From positions 10,576,499 to 10,640,498 of the forward strand of contig JAQFVV010000012.1 in NCBI GenBank assembly GCA_028023455.1: a stretch of DNA of 64,000 bases, in the 5' to 3' direction. This document shows positions 1 through 8,861 of the stretch, one piece after another; within the stretch, counting starts at the first letter, position 1, and every line of letters starts with the position of its first letter. This DNA comes from Epiperipatus broadwayi (lineage: Eukaryota; Onychophora; Udeonychophora; Euonychophora; Peripatidae). The position numbers and the translations under genes were made by a program. Under the pieces are notes generated by a model. That model had not been told where the DNA came from. It saw only the letters and a program-made list of their open reading frames with translations, and searched no databases.

Positions 1-84
1 ACATTTCTTGAAAAATTCCAAATCTTTGAAGCTAACTTATCATCAGCATTCTTTACAATCTTTCCAGATATCTCTTTAAAGTTT
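1..84 (-). CDS. Possible internal exon, partial at window edge
   Basis: Read on the minus strand, the first ~84 bases stay open and encode a low-complexity-free peptide of about 28 residues containing KEISGKIVKNADD and KIWNFSRN. It is preceded, at higher coordinates, by a T-rich tract and an AG (rc of bases near 85-86), which could be a splice acceptor. The composition is more balanced than the flanking AT-rich DNA. The other end lies outside the window, so length and donor are unknown. I do not recognise the family. It has the same orientation as the PDZ exon at 18.1 kb and could belong to the same gene, but nothing in the sequence proves it. A chance open frame remains possible. Confidence 0.4.
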
Positions 85-1195
85 GCAGCTGTCCAGTTTT
101 AAAATTACAAAAAATCCAAGAAAAAGTATACAATATGAAAATCCATATTATAAATATAATTCTTCAAATGAATAATAAAAGGTTAGGGACAACGATAAAT
201 ATATATGTTGATTATTTAAGAACATTAAAAAATATAATCCATATTTAAAAACATATTAAATGTAAGATTATAAAATATAGTTTTATTTTTTTATTAAAAT
301 GCATAATCAAATAATAGTTTCATTAAATGCATAGCTAACCACTATCTATATTACTATATAAATGTGAAAGTTTGTGATTTTATAACTCAACCAATATTAC
401 ACCAATCTTGAAAAATCTTGCATGATTTTCTTTCCTTTTTTGCACAGAATTCTAATGGCATATAAACTTTAGTTTGAATTTTTTTTAAAAATATTGTAAA
501 TTGCAATATAAAAATGCATGGAAAATCTATCTCATAATTTTTTTTTCAAATGATATCATAAAAAAGCAAAAATAGGGCAGTAATGATTTAAGGATCACAG
601 CATTGAAAAAAAATTTTAGTGGAAAATATAGGTTTTGGTAAAGCAAGGTAAATATATTTTCAATTAATTAAATTTTTATTTGTGCTATATAGTTATTATC
701 TCATTTGAACAATGACAATTTATATCAGTTATAACAATGAATTTGATAAACTTTTAATATTTTAGTTTAAATACATATTTGACAAGAAATACTTCTGAAT
801 TAGATAAACTTTTACTATGAAATTGATAAACTTCTAGGAATATCAGTCTATATATATTTAATACATAAAAAAGTAAATTTTAAAATGTTGTGGATATGGC
901 AAGACAATTACTACCAAATTTGACAAACTTTTGTAATTTCCCTTTAAGTGTATTCCCACGTGATAAAACAAGTTTTAAATATATGTAATGAATGTAATGA
1001 ACATGTGAGAAAGAACTGTTTAAAATGGCATGATATTAATCTCACTTAATTAACTAAAATATTAATATAGATATGACAATAAAAGAATAGGTTAAATATA
1101 CAAGCTATATCAACAATGTAATCCACTTTTATAAAAATGCTATGTAAATATGTGGCAACCATTGAAATTACAAAAGATTTCTACAGAGATTTTAC
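85..1195. other. AT-rich intergenic or intronic DNA with a recurring short motif
   Basis: No gene is visible. A motif close to TTTGATAAACTTTTA recurs near 735, 800, 822 and 915, and again near 4288 and 5508. About 905-1110 aligns with 4275-4445, sharing blocks such as 'ggcatgatattaa', so this is part of an old dispersed repeat. Confidence 0.6.
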
Positions 1196-1837
1196 CTTTT
1201 AATGAAAATTTTTATTTCACTTAATTTTGTTAAATGAATGAGAGCCTGGTTGTTGGGAGGGCCCCCAGGGGACTAATCCTAGTTCTTTTGAGGGAAGGGG
1301 CTGGGATGAGGGTGCTGTGGTGATCATTACTAACGTTGGTTTTTCTCATTCACAAGATAGGAAAAATAATGTTACTTATGGCGATTTTTTAACTTTATCA
1401 TCATGAATGATTTTATCCATGTATTATTGCATAATAAGTTGCAGTTTGGCCTCATGATTTTAATTGCAAGTGATTCACCTTATTTAATTTTATTACTTCT
1501 AATTTTGTTATTAATAGGGCTGGTCTTTTGCTGTTCATGTGATTTTCATGATGGATTAGAATAGTTTTCAGCAGAGACATTTTGAAGCTTGGATTTTTTT
1601 CTCTTGTTTTCCATAGTTTTTCCATAACTTTCCCAAAGTATTCAGGATTGCTCTCTTGTGAAAATATTCAAGGCCATTTGGAATAACTGAACAGTAGATT
1701 GATTTAGTCATATTTTATGTTATCTCCAAGTGTTTTCCTATTTCTCAACTTATCTACCACAAATTGGATTTCTCAATATTGTATTCCTAAAACCCTATTC
1801 ATATTTGAATTCTAGACTTTACAAATAATTCCTAATT
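1196..1837. repeat. Tandem duplication, copy 1 (longer)
   Basis: This segment recurs at 1968-2397. Both copies share the block around 'gaatgagag.ctggttgttgggagg', the 'tttatcca.gtattattgca' block and the final 'ctctagactttacaaataattc' block. Copy 1 carries about 200 extra bases (roughly 1515-1715) that are missing from copy 2. The missing piece is bounded by short 'tgtta' matches, which suggests a microhomology deletion in copy 2. No coding potential is seen. Confidence 0.75.
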
Positions 1838-1951
1838 TTTTTTTTCTTTCATATGTCATAGCATCAGCCGGAACGTGAACCCACACCCGTCTGCAACCAA
1901 CTACTTGCTTGCAAGGCAGGTGTGATGACCTCTCGGCTAACAACGCTTGAC
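1838..1951 (-). mobile_element. tRNA-derived SINE, copy 1
   Basis: This is a short retroposon read on the minus strand. It starts with 'tcaagcgttgttagccgag', has a polymerase III A-box-like segment (tagccgagaggtca), a CAAGCAAG-containing middle, a B-box-like segment (gggttcacgttcc) and ends in 'gatgctatgacatatgaaag' plus an A tail. It is flanked by a perfect 16-bp direct repeat at 1822-1837 and 1952-1967, the mark of LINE-mediated insertion. Related copies lie at 8731, 46632, 59427 and 62294. It sits exactly at the end of the first unit of a larger tandem duplication. The tRNA ancestor is not certain. Confidence 0.85.
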
Positions 1952-1967
1952 CAAATAATTCCTAATT

Positions 1968-2397
1968 GTATCTTTTAATTAAAATTTTTATTACACTCAA
2001 CTTTGTTGATTGAATGAGAGTCTGGTTGTTGGGAGGTATCTCAGAGGCCTAAATCCTGGTTCTTGGGGGGGTGTTGGATTTAAGGTGCTGTGGGGATTGT
2101 TACCAATGTTGATTTTCTCATTCACAATAAAGAAAAAAACGCTATTCATGGCGGTTCTTTAGCATTATTATTATAAACAATTTTATCCAAGTATTATTGC
2201 AAAGTAAGCTGCAGTTTGGTCTAAAAATTTTAATTGTAAGTGATTCACCCTATTTAAATTTATTATTTCCAATGTTGTTATCTCCAAGTGCTTTCCTATT
2301 CTCAACTTATCCATCACAAATTGGATTTCTCAATATTGTACTCCTAAAATGCTACTCATATTTAAACTCTAGACTTTACAAATAATTCTTAATTGTA
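1968..2397. repeat. Tandem duplication, copy 2 (shorter)
   Basis: This is the second, diverged copy of 1196-1837, lacking an internal ~200-bp piece. The open frame at 2197-2385 within it is a chance frame with no recognisable domain. Confidence 0.75.
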
Positions 2398-2495
2398 ACA
2401 TTCATTTGTCTTTAGTGGTTAATCTTCTCGTGGATTAATCGATCAATTTCTGGAAATGCTATGGATAAAAAAATTAAACTTTTTTCTTCTCTCTA

Positions 2496-2749
2496 CTTAG
2501 TTCAATTTAAGCAATAAATCAATAAAAATAAATGTGAGTGGTCACAATATTTATATCTGAAAAAAAAAAAAAGACAACTTATAATAATTGTAAAAAGCTG
2601 ATTTTCCTATAGTGTTTTATAAATTACTTAAAAATGATAATTATTTACTTTTAAAAATAATAGTAGTGATAATAAATTAATTTTTTGTTAAGTGCTTCAT
2701 AAATTATATATTTCAAATAATATTAATAATTAGACAATAATATTTTAAA
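2496..2749. repeat. Dispersed repeat, left half split by Penelope-like insertion
   Basis: About 2496-2749 aligns with 7046-7300, beginning with 'ttagttcaatttaagca' in both. In the 7-kb copy the sequence continues directly into 'aatccttaaaatatatttt'. Here that continuation resumes only at 4220. The interval 2750-4210 is therefore an insertion. Confidence 0.7.
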
Positions 2750-2888
2750 CAGTTATATAATGGTCAATTATCCAATATAAATATAATTATTTGTCCACAA
2801 TGTTGTTATTGATATATACTTAATATAATAACCAATCTAAATAAAATTGAACAAACAACTAATTATATTTACAATTATTTAATTATCA

Positions 2889-2922
2889 ACCTGGCTTTCA
2901 TCTCTTATTGAGACCATTTCAA
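2889..2922 (-). ncRNA. Decayed hammerhead-like motif in Penelope-like tail, left arm
   Basis: Read on the minus strand the tail has a hairpin GUCUC-AAUAA-GAGAU followed by GAAA, the layout of hammerhead stem II plus the conserved GAAA. The segment before the hairpin, which should read CUGAUGA, reads CUUGAAAUG, so the core is broken. The inverted partner is at about 4111-4146. Penelope-like elements are known to carry hammerheads. The assignment here rests on layout alone. Confidence 0.35.
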
Positions 2923-3069
2923 GATACAGTTTTATACATCACATGACTTATTAACTACATTTATTCCACCTATTAGATGTTATTTTACATTTGACAATAT
3001 AATTAACATTATACATATAAATGTACAAACAAATGACAAAAAATAAAAAATAAAAGTACATAAAAAATA

Positions 3070-3092
3070 ACAATAATAATAATAATAATAAC
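3070..3092. repeat. (AAT)n microsatellite
   Basis: A short trinucleotide run lies inside the Penelope-like 3' tail; a (TTA)n counterpart occurs in the inverted arm near 3880. Confidence 0.85.
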
Positions 3093-3214
3093 TTAAAACT
3101 GTATAAATACATATACATATATTTTAATATACCTATATAAATAAATATTCAACTCTCCCTCCCCTTTTTTAAACCCTCATTCACAATTCAACCTTAACAT
3201 TTCTACCATAATTT

Positions 3215-3562
3215 TTAAATCTTCCAATTATCTAATAATGACCATCTTCCACCTAATCTTGTTGAACCTTTAACTGTATTTATACATCTATCCAAATTTT
3301 TCTGAATGTATAAAGTTTCATAACATATCCTTTTTCGATAATCTTTAACATGTTTTATAACTCTAATATTCTTCTCACACTCCATTTTATGACCAGTATC
3401 TAAACAATGTATATATGGTCCTGACTTAATGCCTTTCTTATTAATCACTCTATCATGCTCCTTCCCTCTATCACTTATCATGTGTCCTGCCTGGCCTATA
3501 TATACTTTATTTACAACTCCCACATTCAATTTTATAAACCATTCCTCCCTTACGATATACAC
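3215..3562 (-). pseudogene. GIY-YIG endonuclease domain, Penelope-like element fragment
   Basis: The 115-residue open frame is the C-terminal endonuclease of a Penelope-like retroelement, which nicks target DNA during insertion. The GIY-YIG core reads KVYIGQAGHMISDR near residues 19-32, followed by KEH. A histidine cluster HCLDTGH lies near residue 53, and the conserved glutamate is in ICYETLYIQ near residue 80. The catalytic tyrosine, arginine and glutamate positions thus appear retained. The upstream part of the protein, including the reverse transcriptase, is absent because the copy ends at the inversion junction near 3566. The frame ends in DNWKI and a stop, followed by an AT-rich 3' tail to about 2820. 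A non-mobile GIY-YIG nuclease is unlikely given the inverted partner copy and target duplication. Confidence 0.8.
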
Positions 3563-3566
3563 ATTA

Positions 3567-3757
3567 TTTAGATACTGGTCATAAAATGGAGTGTTAGAAG
3601 AATATTAGAGTTATAAAACATGTTAAAGATTATCAAAAAAAGATATGTTATGAAACTTTATATATTCTGAAAAAATTGGATAGATGTATAAATATAGTTA
3701 AAGATCCAACAAGATTAGGTGAAAAATGGGCATTATTAGATAATTGGAAGATTTAAA
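3567..3757 (+). pseudogene. Second GIY-YIG endonuclease fragment, inverted copy
   Basis: On the plus strand this repeats the last third of the 3215-3562 protein: the segment from the DTGHKMEC equivalent through IRVIKHVKDY, ICYETLYI and on to LLDNWKI. It keeps the frame over most of its length. It lacks the GIY-YIG core itself, so it encodes no active domain. It begins at the inversion junction and is followed by the shared 3' tail running to about 4210. Confidence 0.75.
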
Positions 3758-4110
3758 ATTTATAGTAAAAAAGTCAGGCTTGAATTGTGAATGATTTATA
3801 AAAGGGGAGGGGGAGTTAAATATTTATTTATATAGGCATATTAAAATAAATGTATATGTATTTATATAGTTTTAAGTTGTAGTTATTATTATTATTGTTG
3901 TTATTTTTATGTATTTATATGTTATAATAGTTGTAAACACAAGCTTATTAAATTAAGTCATGTGACATCTGACTTGATTTTTTTTTTTTTTGTAATTTTT
4001 ATGTACTTTTATTTTATATCATTTGTTTATGCATTATTGTTGAAGATAAAATAATGTCTAGTAGGTGGAGTAAATGTAGTTAATAAGTCATGTGATGTAT
4101 AAAACTATAT

Positions 4111-4146
4111 CTTGAAAAGCTCTCAATAAGAGATGAAAGCCAGGTT
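4111..4146 (+). ncRNA. Decayed hammerhead-like motif in Penelope-like tail, right arm
   Basis: This is the plus-strand counterpart of 2889-2922, with a CUCUC...GAGAU hairpin followed by GAAA. The upstream core reads CUUGAAAAG instead of CUGAUGA. It is not expected to cleave. Confidence 0.35.
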
Positions 4147-4219
4147 GATAATTAAATAATTGTAATATAATTAGTTGTTTGTTTCAATTTTATTTAGATT
4201 AATTATTATATATTTTAAA

Positions 4220-4445
4220 TAATCCTTAAAATATATTTTTATTGCCCTTTGTATGAAAAATACATGCTAATATTTTGCAATTTTTGTGGAATTTGATAAA
4301 CTTTTACCATTTCCTTTTAACTATATTCTCACATGATAAAGTGAGTTTTAAATATATTTGATTAACATAAGAAAAAAAAAATTTTTAATGGCATGATATT
4401 AACTTCCATTAATTGAGTAAAATACTAATATAGTGTAACAAGTTG
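4220..4445. repeat. Dispersed repeat, right half
   Basis: The first ~35 bases complete the repeat interrupted at 2749. About 4275-4445 aligns with 905-1065, showing that members of this old family have been shuffled across the first 7.5 kb. Confidence 0.6.
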
Positions 4446-5954
4446 GATTACATAACATATATAATATAGTGTGTGTGCATAAATATATATATATATAAAG
4501 TTGAAAGGAAAAGTAGAAATAAATACAGACAAAAATTGTAGATATTTTCTACATTCACTGAAATAAAAAATAATAATAAATAACTCTGATTTAAAATAAA
4601 AATTGTTTTATAAATTAAACTTTTAAAAGGTCTGAATAAATATAAATATTGTATTATTATTATTCTATTTTGAAATTTAAAAACACCATACTTGTTTTTG
4701 AAATTTTTAAATTAATTTAACAAAATTTCTATCTATTAAAAATCCCCTGAGTGAAAACATGCATATCACACCTTGACAAAATTTTCAAGCTTGTTTTGAA
4801 AAGGGATTAGAGATAAAAATAAGGTGTTGTTATCACCTCAGATGATTTTATAAAAGAGTTGATAAAAATATCAGCTGCAGTCTAGATAGTAGTTTTTGTA
4901 AGAATGGGTCAGCTGCAAAGTTGGTTACAATATTTTGTTGCAGCTTGTTGAAGTTTGCAAAAGTTGGTTTTAGCTGACCATAGAGTTGGCTGAAGTCAGG
5001 ACAGTAGATTCAGGAACTGCTACTATTTTCCTTCACAGGAGTTTGAATTCACATGGAGAATAATGACCCACTTTTGTGTTGAAAGTCATAGCCTTAAATG
5101 TGGAAAGGACAGTTGCTTGCCTGAAATCTATCAAACCAAAACAGCTCCTTGCCTGGAACAATCCCAGACAGAAGGGAGACCAACTACAGACCAACATTTT
5201 ACCTGAATTATATACTTTTACCTGATGATGACAATTGCCTGGATTAACCAAAAAACAGCTTGCTCATGAGAAACACCAGCTGAATAAAGTAATAGATATA
5301 TGTATGCTGCTGTATCTATATGCAGAGAAGCACAGATAACCGTGTATACAGAAGTGAGTTGTTTTTAAGTAATTCATTTGGATGACATTTTGAGTCTATA
5401 TTTTTAAATTTAAAGACATTTATAATTAGTTAAGGAGTAAAAAGCTTTCTAACCTCTCGAAAATTGACTACACTTTTTTTTTTAAAGAATAAAAAAAAGC
5501 TGTAATAGAATTTGATAAACTGATAAATAATTTTAAATTATATCTATATTTTGTTTATACACAGGTATATGTGAAATTTATGTATGTTTTCCAAATGGAA
5601 TCAATTAGGAAAATATAACTTTATTATTGTAACAAATTAAAATATGTAACTTTTTGGCAGTGTGCGAATACATGCACACATGTAAATTTTTAAACATTTA
5701 TAGTATTTTTTTATATACAACTGTAAAAGGTTAATCATGTATTTATTATTTTATATGATGATTGTAATATAAGTCAATTGTACTGCATATTTATGTGTGC
5801 GCATATATGTCAATGCTTGTTAAATAGGACATATATGCAAATTTTAACCATTTTTTGTTGTTGAATATTAATTGTATATTATAAATCGTGCGTCTGTGCA
5901 CATATGTATGTAAACCATAGTAATAACTTGCATTGTGTATTGTAATTTTGTAAA
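4446..5954. other. Non-coding, with a less AT-rich island at 4860-5345
   Basis: No convincing gene is seen. The island at 4860-5345 has a more balanced composition, repeated 'gttgg' and 'cagctg' words, and an AATAAA near 5284. It could be an old LTR or a 3' UTR, but it has no identifiable partner copy in the window. The minus frame at 5033-5251 has no recognisable domain. Confidence 0.4.
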
Positions 5955-6830
5955 TCATAAATGTGATAATTTTTTTATTGTATAGTAATCAAAATCAGAA
6001 GGCTTAATTGATATGTGAAGAGCCATCCTTATTCCATTGTTAAAAATGGTTTGCATCATCTCTTGGTCACATACAGTAATAGAACTTATGTTCTCTGAGC
6101 TAGATTTGAGCACGGGATGAATATGTAAATGGGGATGTGTATTTAGTGCTTTGGGGCATCCAGAATGATCAATCATCATCCTGATTGGTGCAAAAGAGAA
6201 TACTCTTTAAAGCCCATGCACTATATTTTATTTTAGTTTAGTCTTATTAAAAGTTAAGTTTATAGTTGGCCAGTACATTAATGGTATTTAAGTGGCCAGA
6301 GCATTGATGATGATCAGCATGCTTTAGTATCCCAGAATTATTGTTTTGATTTCTGATTATGTATTCTAATGAATGGGCACTAAGTTGTTGCATCCAAGTT
6401 ATGTTTAAATAATTGCCCAAGCTGGCAAAGGCTCAATAGTTAGTCTGCTCTACAGAAGATCCATTTCCAATCCAGTCACAAGGTCGACTGTTGATTTATA
6501 TTTTTTATTGTTCAAATCCAGTCACAAGATGGACTGTTGATTTTATTCTGATTTATTGTATTATATTTTATTATGGATCATTCATGATGGTGGATGGTTT
6601 ATTTTGAGTATTACTTATAATTACTTTTACTTTATAATACTGGTTGATGATTAGTTGCTCTTCTGAATTGACTGGCTGATCTCTCAATGACCTCTCTTAG
6701 AGATTTTGAGCTCATGTTCCCCTTAAATATAAATATTTTATACTTATATATTGATTTTGTATTTACTTGGGGTTGAAGATATTCCATCACCCCAAGTTCA
6801 CCTCATCTGCCTCATCCTGTTACAATAGAT
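5955..6830. other. Unclassified repeat-like block
   Basis: This block has moderate composition, no protein match by eye, and a 46-bp-period direct duplication at 6469-6498 and 6515-6545 (shared 'aatccagtcacaag'). It ends near 'catcctgttaca', which looks like an LTR 3' end, but no matching start was found. Confidence 0.35.
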
Positions 6831-7045
6831 ATGATAATAAAAAATTAGGCTAAATATAAAAAAAAAATATGTATGTTCCCATTATATATCTTCTAAAAAA
6901 TGTCCACTTACAATAAATTCAAAAAAATGTACTTTTTTTGTAGTATTAAAAAAAGGAGTATTTTTTTTGTCTACCCATTATTTATCTATTATCTATCTAT
7001 CCTTTAAATATATACTGATATAGACTATGATTTTGCTTTATGGTA

Positions 7046-7457
7046 TTTAGTTCAATTTAAGCAAAAAATCAATAAAAATAAACAGATAACATTGCATTAT
7101 TTATATGTTGACTTGCAATAATTAAAAAAAAAGCTAACTTTTCTACAGTGTTGTATAAATTACTTGAAAAAATTATTAAATAGAATAAATTATTTACTTT
7201 TAAATTTATAGCAATATACATAATAAATTAATCTTTTATTAAGTGTTTATAAATTATAAGCTTTATATAATATTAAAAAATATTCAATATAATATTTTAA
7301 AGAATCCTTAAAATATATTTTTATTATCATTTATATTGATTCAGAGATGGTGTTTATAAATTATAAGCTTTATACAATATTAAAAATTATCCAATATAAT
7401 ATTTAAAAGAATCCTTAAAATGTATTTTTATTATCATTTATATTGATTCAGAGATGG
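7046..7457. repeat. Uninterrupted dispersed repeat with a 107-bp tandem duplication
   Basis: 7046-7330 is the intact counterpart of 2496-2749 plus 4220-4255. Its end contains two direct copies of a 107-bp unit, 7244-7350 and 7351-7457, differing at a few positions and each ending in 'gattcagagatgg'. Confidence 0.8.
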
Positions 7458-7965
7458 CATTTCAGGCAACTTGGAAAAAGTACCAGTCACTTTTTTATTT
7501 GGACACACATATTAGAATTACTGCCATTTGCAACAATAATATGCTAATGAAGTTTATTAATCAAACCATATATAAACATGAAAATTAATAAATTGTTAGA
7601 CACTTATGTTAATGCATTAAAAAAAAGAACTATCTTTATATTTACAGTATTTTAAACAGAAACGGAGACATCATCAGGTGACCCTGGAGATTAAATTAAA
7701 TCAGTCTTATTTCCCCTACTCCTATGTTAAAATGATGATATTTATTAAATTAGAAATGTATGATTTAATTCAAGTGAGAAAAATATATTGAAAATATATA
7801 AATCCATATGTATTTCAAATAGAATGCTAGGAACTATATCTCTTAAACCTTAATTATCATATATATAAATATACAGGATTTCAACTGAAACTTTCAAGCA
7901 CCCACCAACTATTCACACTATTTCATACAACTGATACACATGACCACACACATGTAGAAAGATAA

Positions 7966-8025
7966 ATAATCACCAAAATATGTATTTCATGCTAAACCAG
8001 CACTCATCAGTTGGTCCAGATTATC
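7966..8025 (-). ncRNA. Hammerhead ribozyme-like sequence, type I (left arm, copy A)
   Basis: On the minus strand the core CUGAUGA (rc 8004-8010) is followed by stem II GUGCU/AGCAU with loop GGUUU, then GAAA (rc 7985-7988). Stem III is three pairs, AUA/UAU with a two-base CA loop, followed by U at the H17 position. Cleavage is predicted between 7977 and 7976. Stem I then pairs UUGG (rc 7973-7976) with CCAA (rc 8011-8014). After a small internal loop, GAUUAU (rc 7966-7971) pairs with AUAAUC (rc 8019-8024). All conserved core bases are present. The first pair of stem II is G-U instead of G-C. Very short stem III is known for hammerheads of Penelope-like elements and animal retrozymes, which often work as dimers. 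Confidence 0.7.
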
Positions 8026-8231
8026 ATCTCCCATATATATATATAATCAGTGCTCAGTTTATATTAAGATAGCAAATCTTCACACTTTAATGGACAGGTT
8101 TCAATCTACTTCATAGTATGGATGGCTAAAAAGTTGGAGGTTGGAGTAGATTGAAGCCTGTCCATTAAAGTGTGAAGATTTGCTATCTTAATATAAACTG
8201 AGCACTGATTATATATATGTGTGTGGGAGAT

Positions 8232-8292
8232 GATAATCTGGACCAACTGATGAGTCCTGGTTTAGCATAAAATATGTGTATTGATTATTTAT
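8232..8292 (+). ncRNA. Decayed hammerhead-like sequence (right arm, copy A)
   Basis: This is the inverted partner of 7966-8025. CUGAUGA is intact at 8247-8253. Stem II has a C-C mismatch, GAAA has become AAAA, and the UUGG strand of stem I is lost. The stem III sequence has changed but still folds (AUA/UAU with a UGUG loop). Self-cleavage is not expected. Confidence 0.6.
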
Positions 8293-8730
8293 CTTTCTAC
8301 ATGTGTGTGGTCATGTGTATCAGTTGTATGAGATAGTGTGGATAGTTGGTGGGTGCTTGAAAGTCTGAGTTCAAATCCTATATATTTACAATTAAGCTCC
8401 AGGTTTGTGAAGAGTGCCTGGTTTTCAAATATTTATCATATATATATATGAATATTATGTGCAATTATTCAAATTAGAAATGCATGACTCTGAACAACAG
8501 AACAAAATTATTTGAAAAAAAAAATGCATATTTAAATATATTATAATTTGTAAATGGCATAGCAGGAACAAATTTCATAAAACTAATTATTATATACAAA
8601 TAATTATTATTTATAATTAATCAATTTTGTTACATATTTGTGTTTTGACATGTTTCAGACAAATTATATATGTCAGAGTGTATAAATAATAATGCTAATT
8701 AGTTCTGTTATATTGCTGTTAATAATTATT

Positions 8731-8846
8731 TTTTATTTTTTTCAAATGTCATAGCATCGGCTGGGAGGCGAACCCGCAACAACCGTCTGCAACCAACTGC
8801 TTGCTTGCAAGGCAGCTGCGCTGACCTCTCGGTTAACAACGATTGA
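8731..8846 (-). mobile_element. tRNA-derived SINE, copy 2
   Basis: This copy has the same structure as copy 1 on the minus strand: 'gttgttaaccgagaggtca' A-box region, 'gggttcgcctcc' B-box region and a 'gatgctatgacatttg' end with a T-rich (A-tail) junction. A perfect 15-bp direct repeat flanks it at 8716-8730 and 8847-8861. It has the best-preserved B box of the five copies. Confidence 0.88.
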
Positions 8847-8861
8847 CTGTTAATAATTATT

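Larger units (their letters stand above)
2750..4210. mobile_element. Penelope-like element: head-to-head inverted pair of 3' ends
   Basis: Two 5'-truncated copies of one Penelope-like element face each other. The minus-strand copy (about 2820-3562) encodes a GIY-YIG endonuclease fragment. The plus-strand copy (about 3567-4210) repeats its last part in inverted orientation. Both share the same 3' non-coding tail, including the blocks 'gtcatgtga.gtataaaac' and 'agatgaaagccaggttgat'. The insertion is flanked by 'tattttaaa' at 2741-2749 and 4211-4219, and an uninterrupted copy of the target is seen near 7293. No reverse transcriptase domain is present, so both copies are dead. About 70 bases at 2750-2819 extend past the left arm's match. 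Inverted and partially duplicated arrangements are known for this retroelement class. Confidence 0.8.
7868..8432. mobile_element. Foldback element with hammerhead-like arms, copy A
   Basis: Long imperfect inverted arms (about 7868-8117 and 8140-8388) flank a short loop near 8118-8139. A unique 3' tail follows to 8432. A 14-bp direct repeat at 7854-7867 and 8433-8446 flanks the unit; it is AT-rich, so weak as a target duplication. Each arm contains a hammerhead-like segment. A second element with the same hammerhead core but different outer arms lies at 61007-61614. No protein is encoded. The layout resembles small non-autonomous ribozyme-bearing retroelements, here in inverted dimer form. Confidence 0.7.

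Noticed and set aside
1838-1951. Functional tRNA gene
   Set aside because: A and B box-like words exist, but the sequence does not form the full cloverleaf ends, it recurs with target duplications, and it carries an A tail. It is a SINE.
5222-5240. CTGATGATGA word on the plus strand
   Set aside because: No GAAA or pairing segments at the required spacing.
5955-6830. Solo LTR
   Set aside because: Only an LTR-like end ('cctgttaca') is visible; no matching start or target duplication was found, so it is listed as unclassified.
7671-7690. Another CUGAUGA-type word on the minus strand
   Set aside because: It is not followed by a stem II hairpin and GAAA, so no hammerhead is supported.
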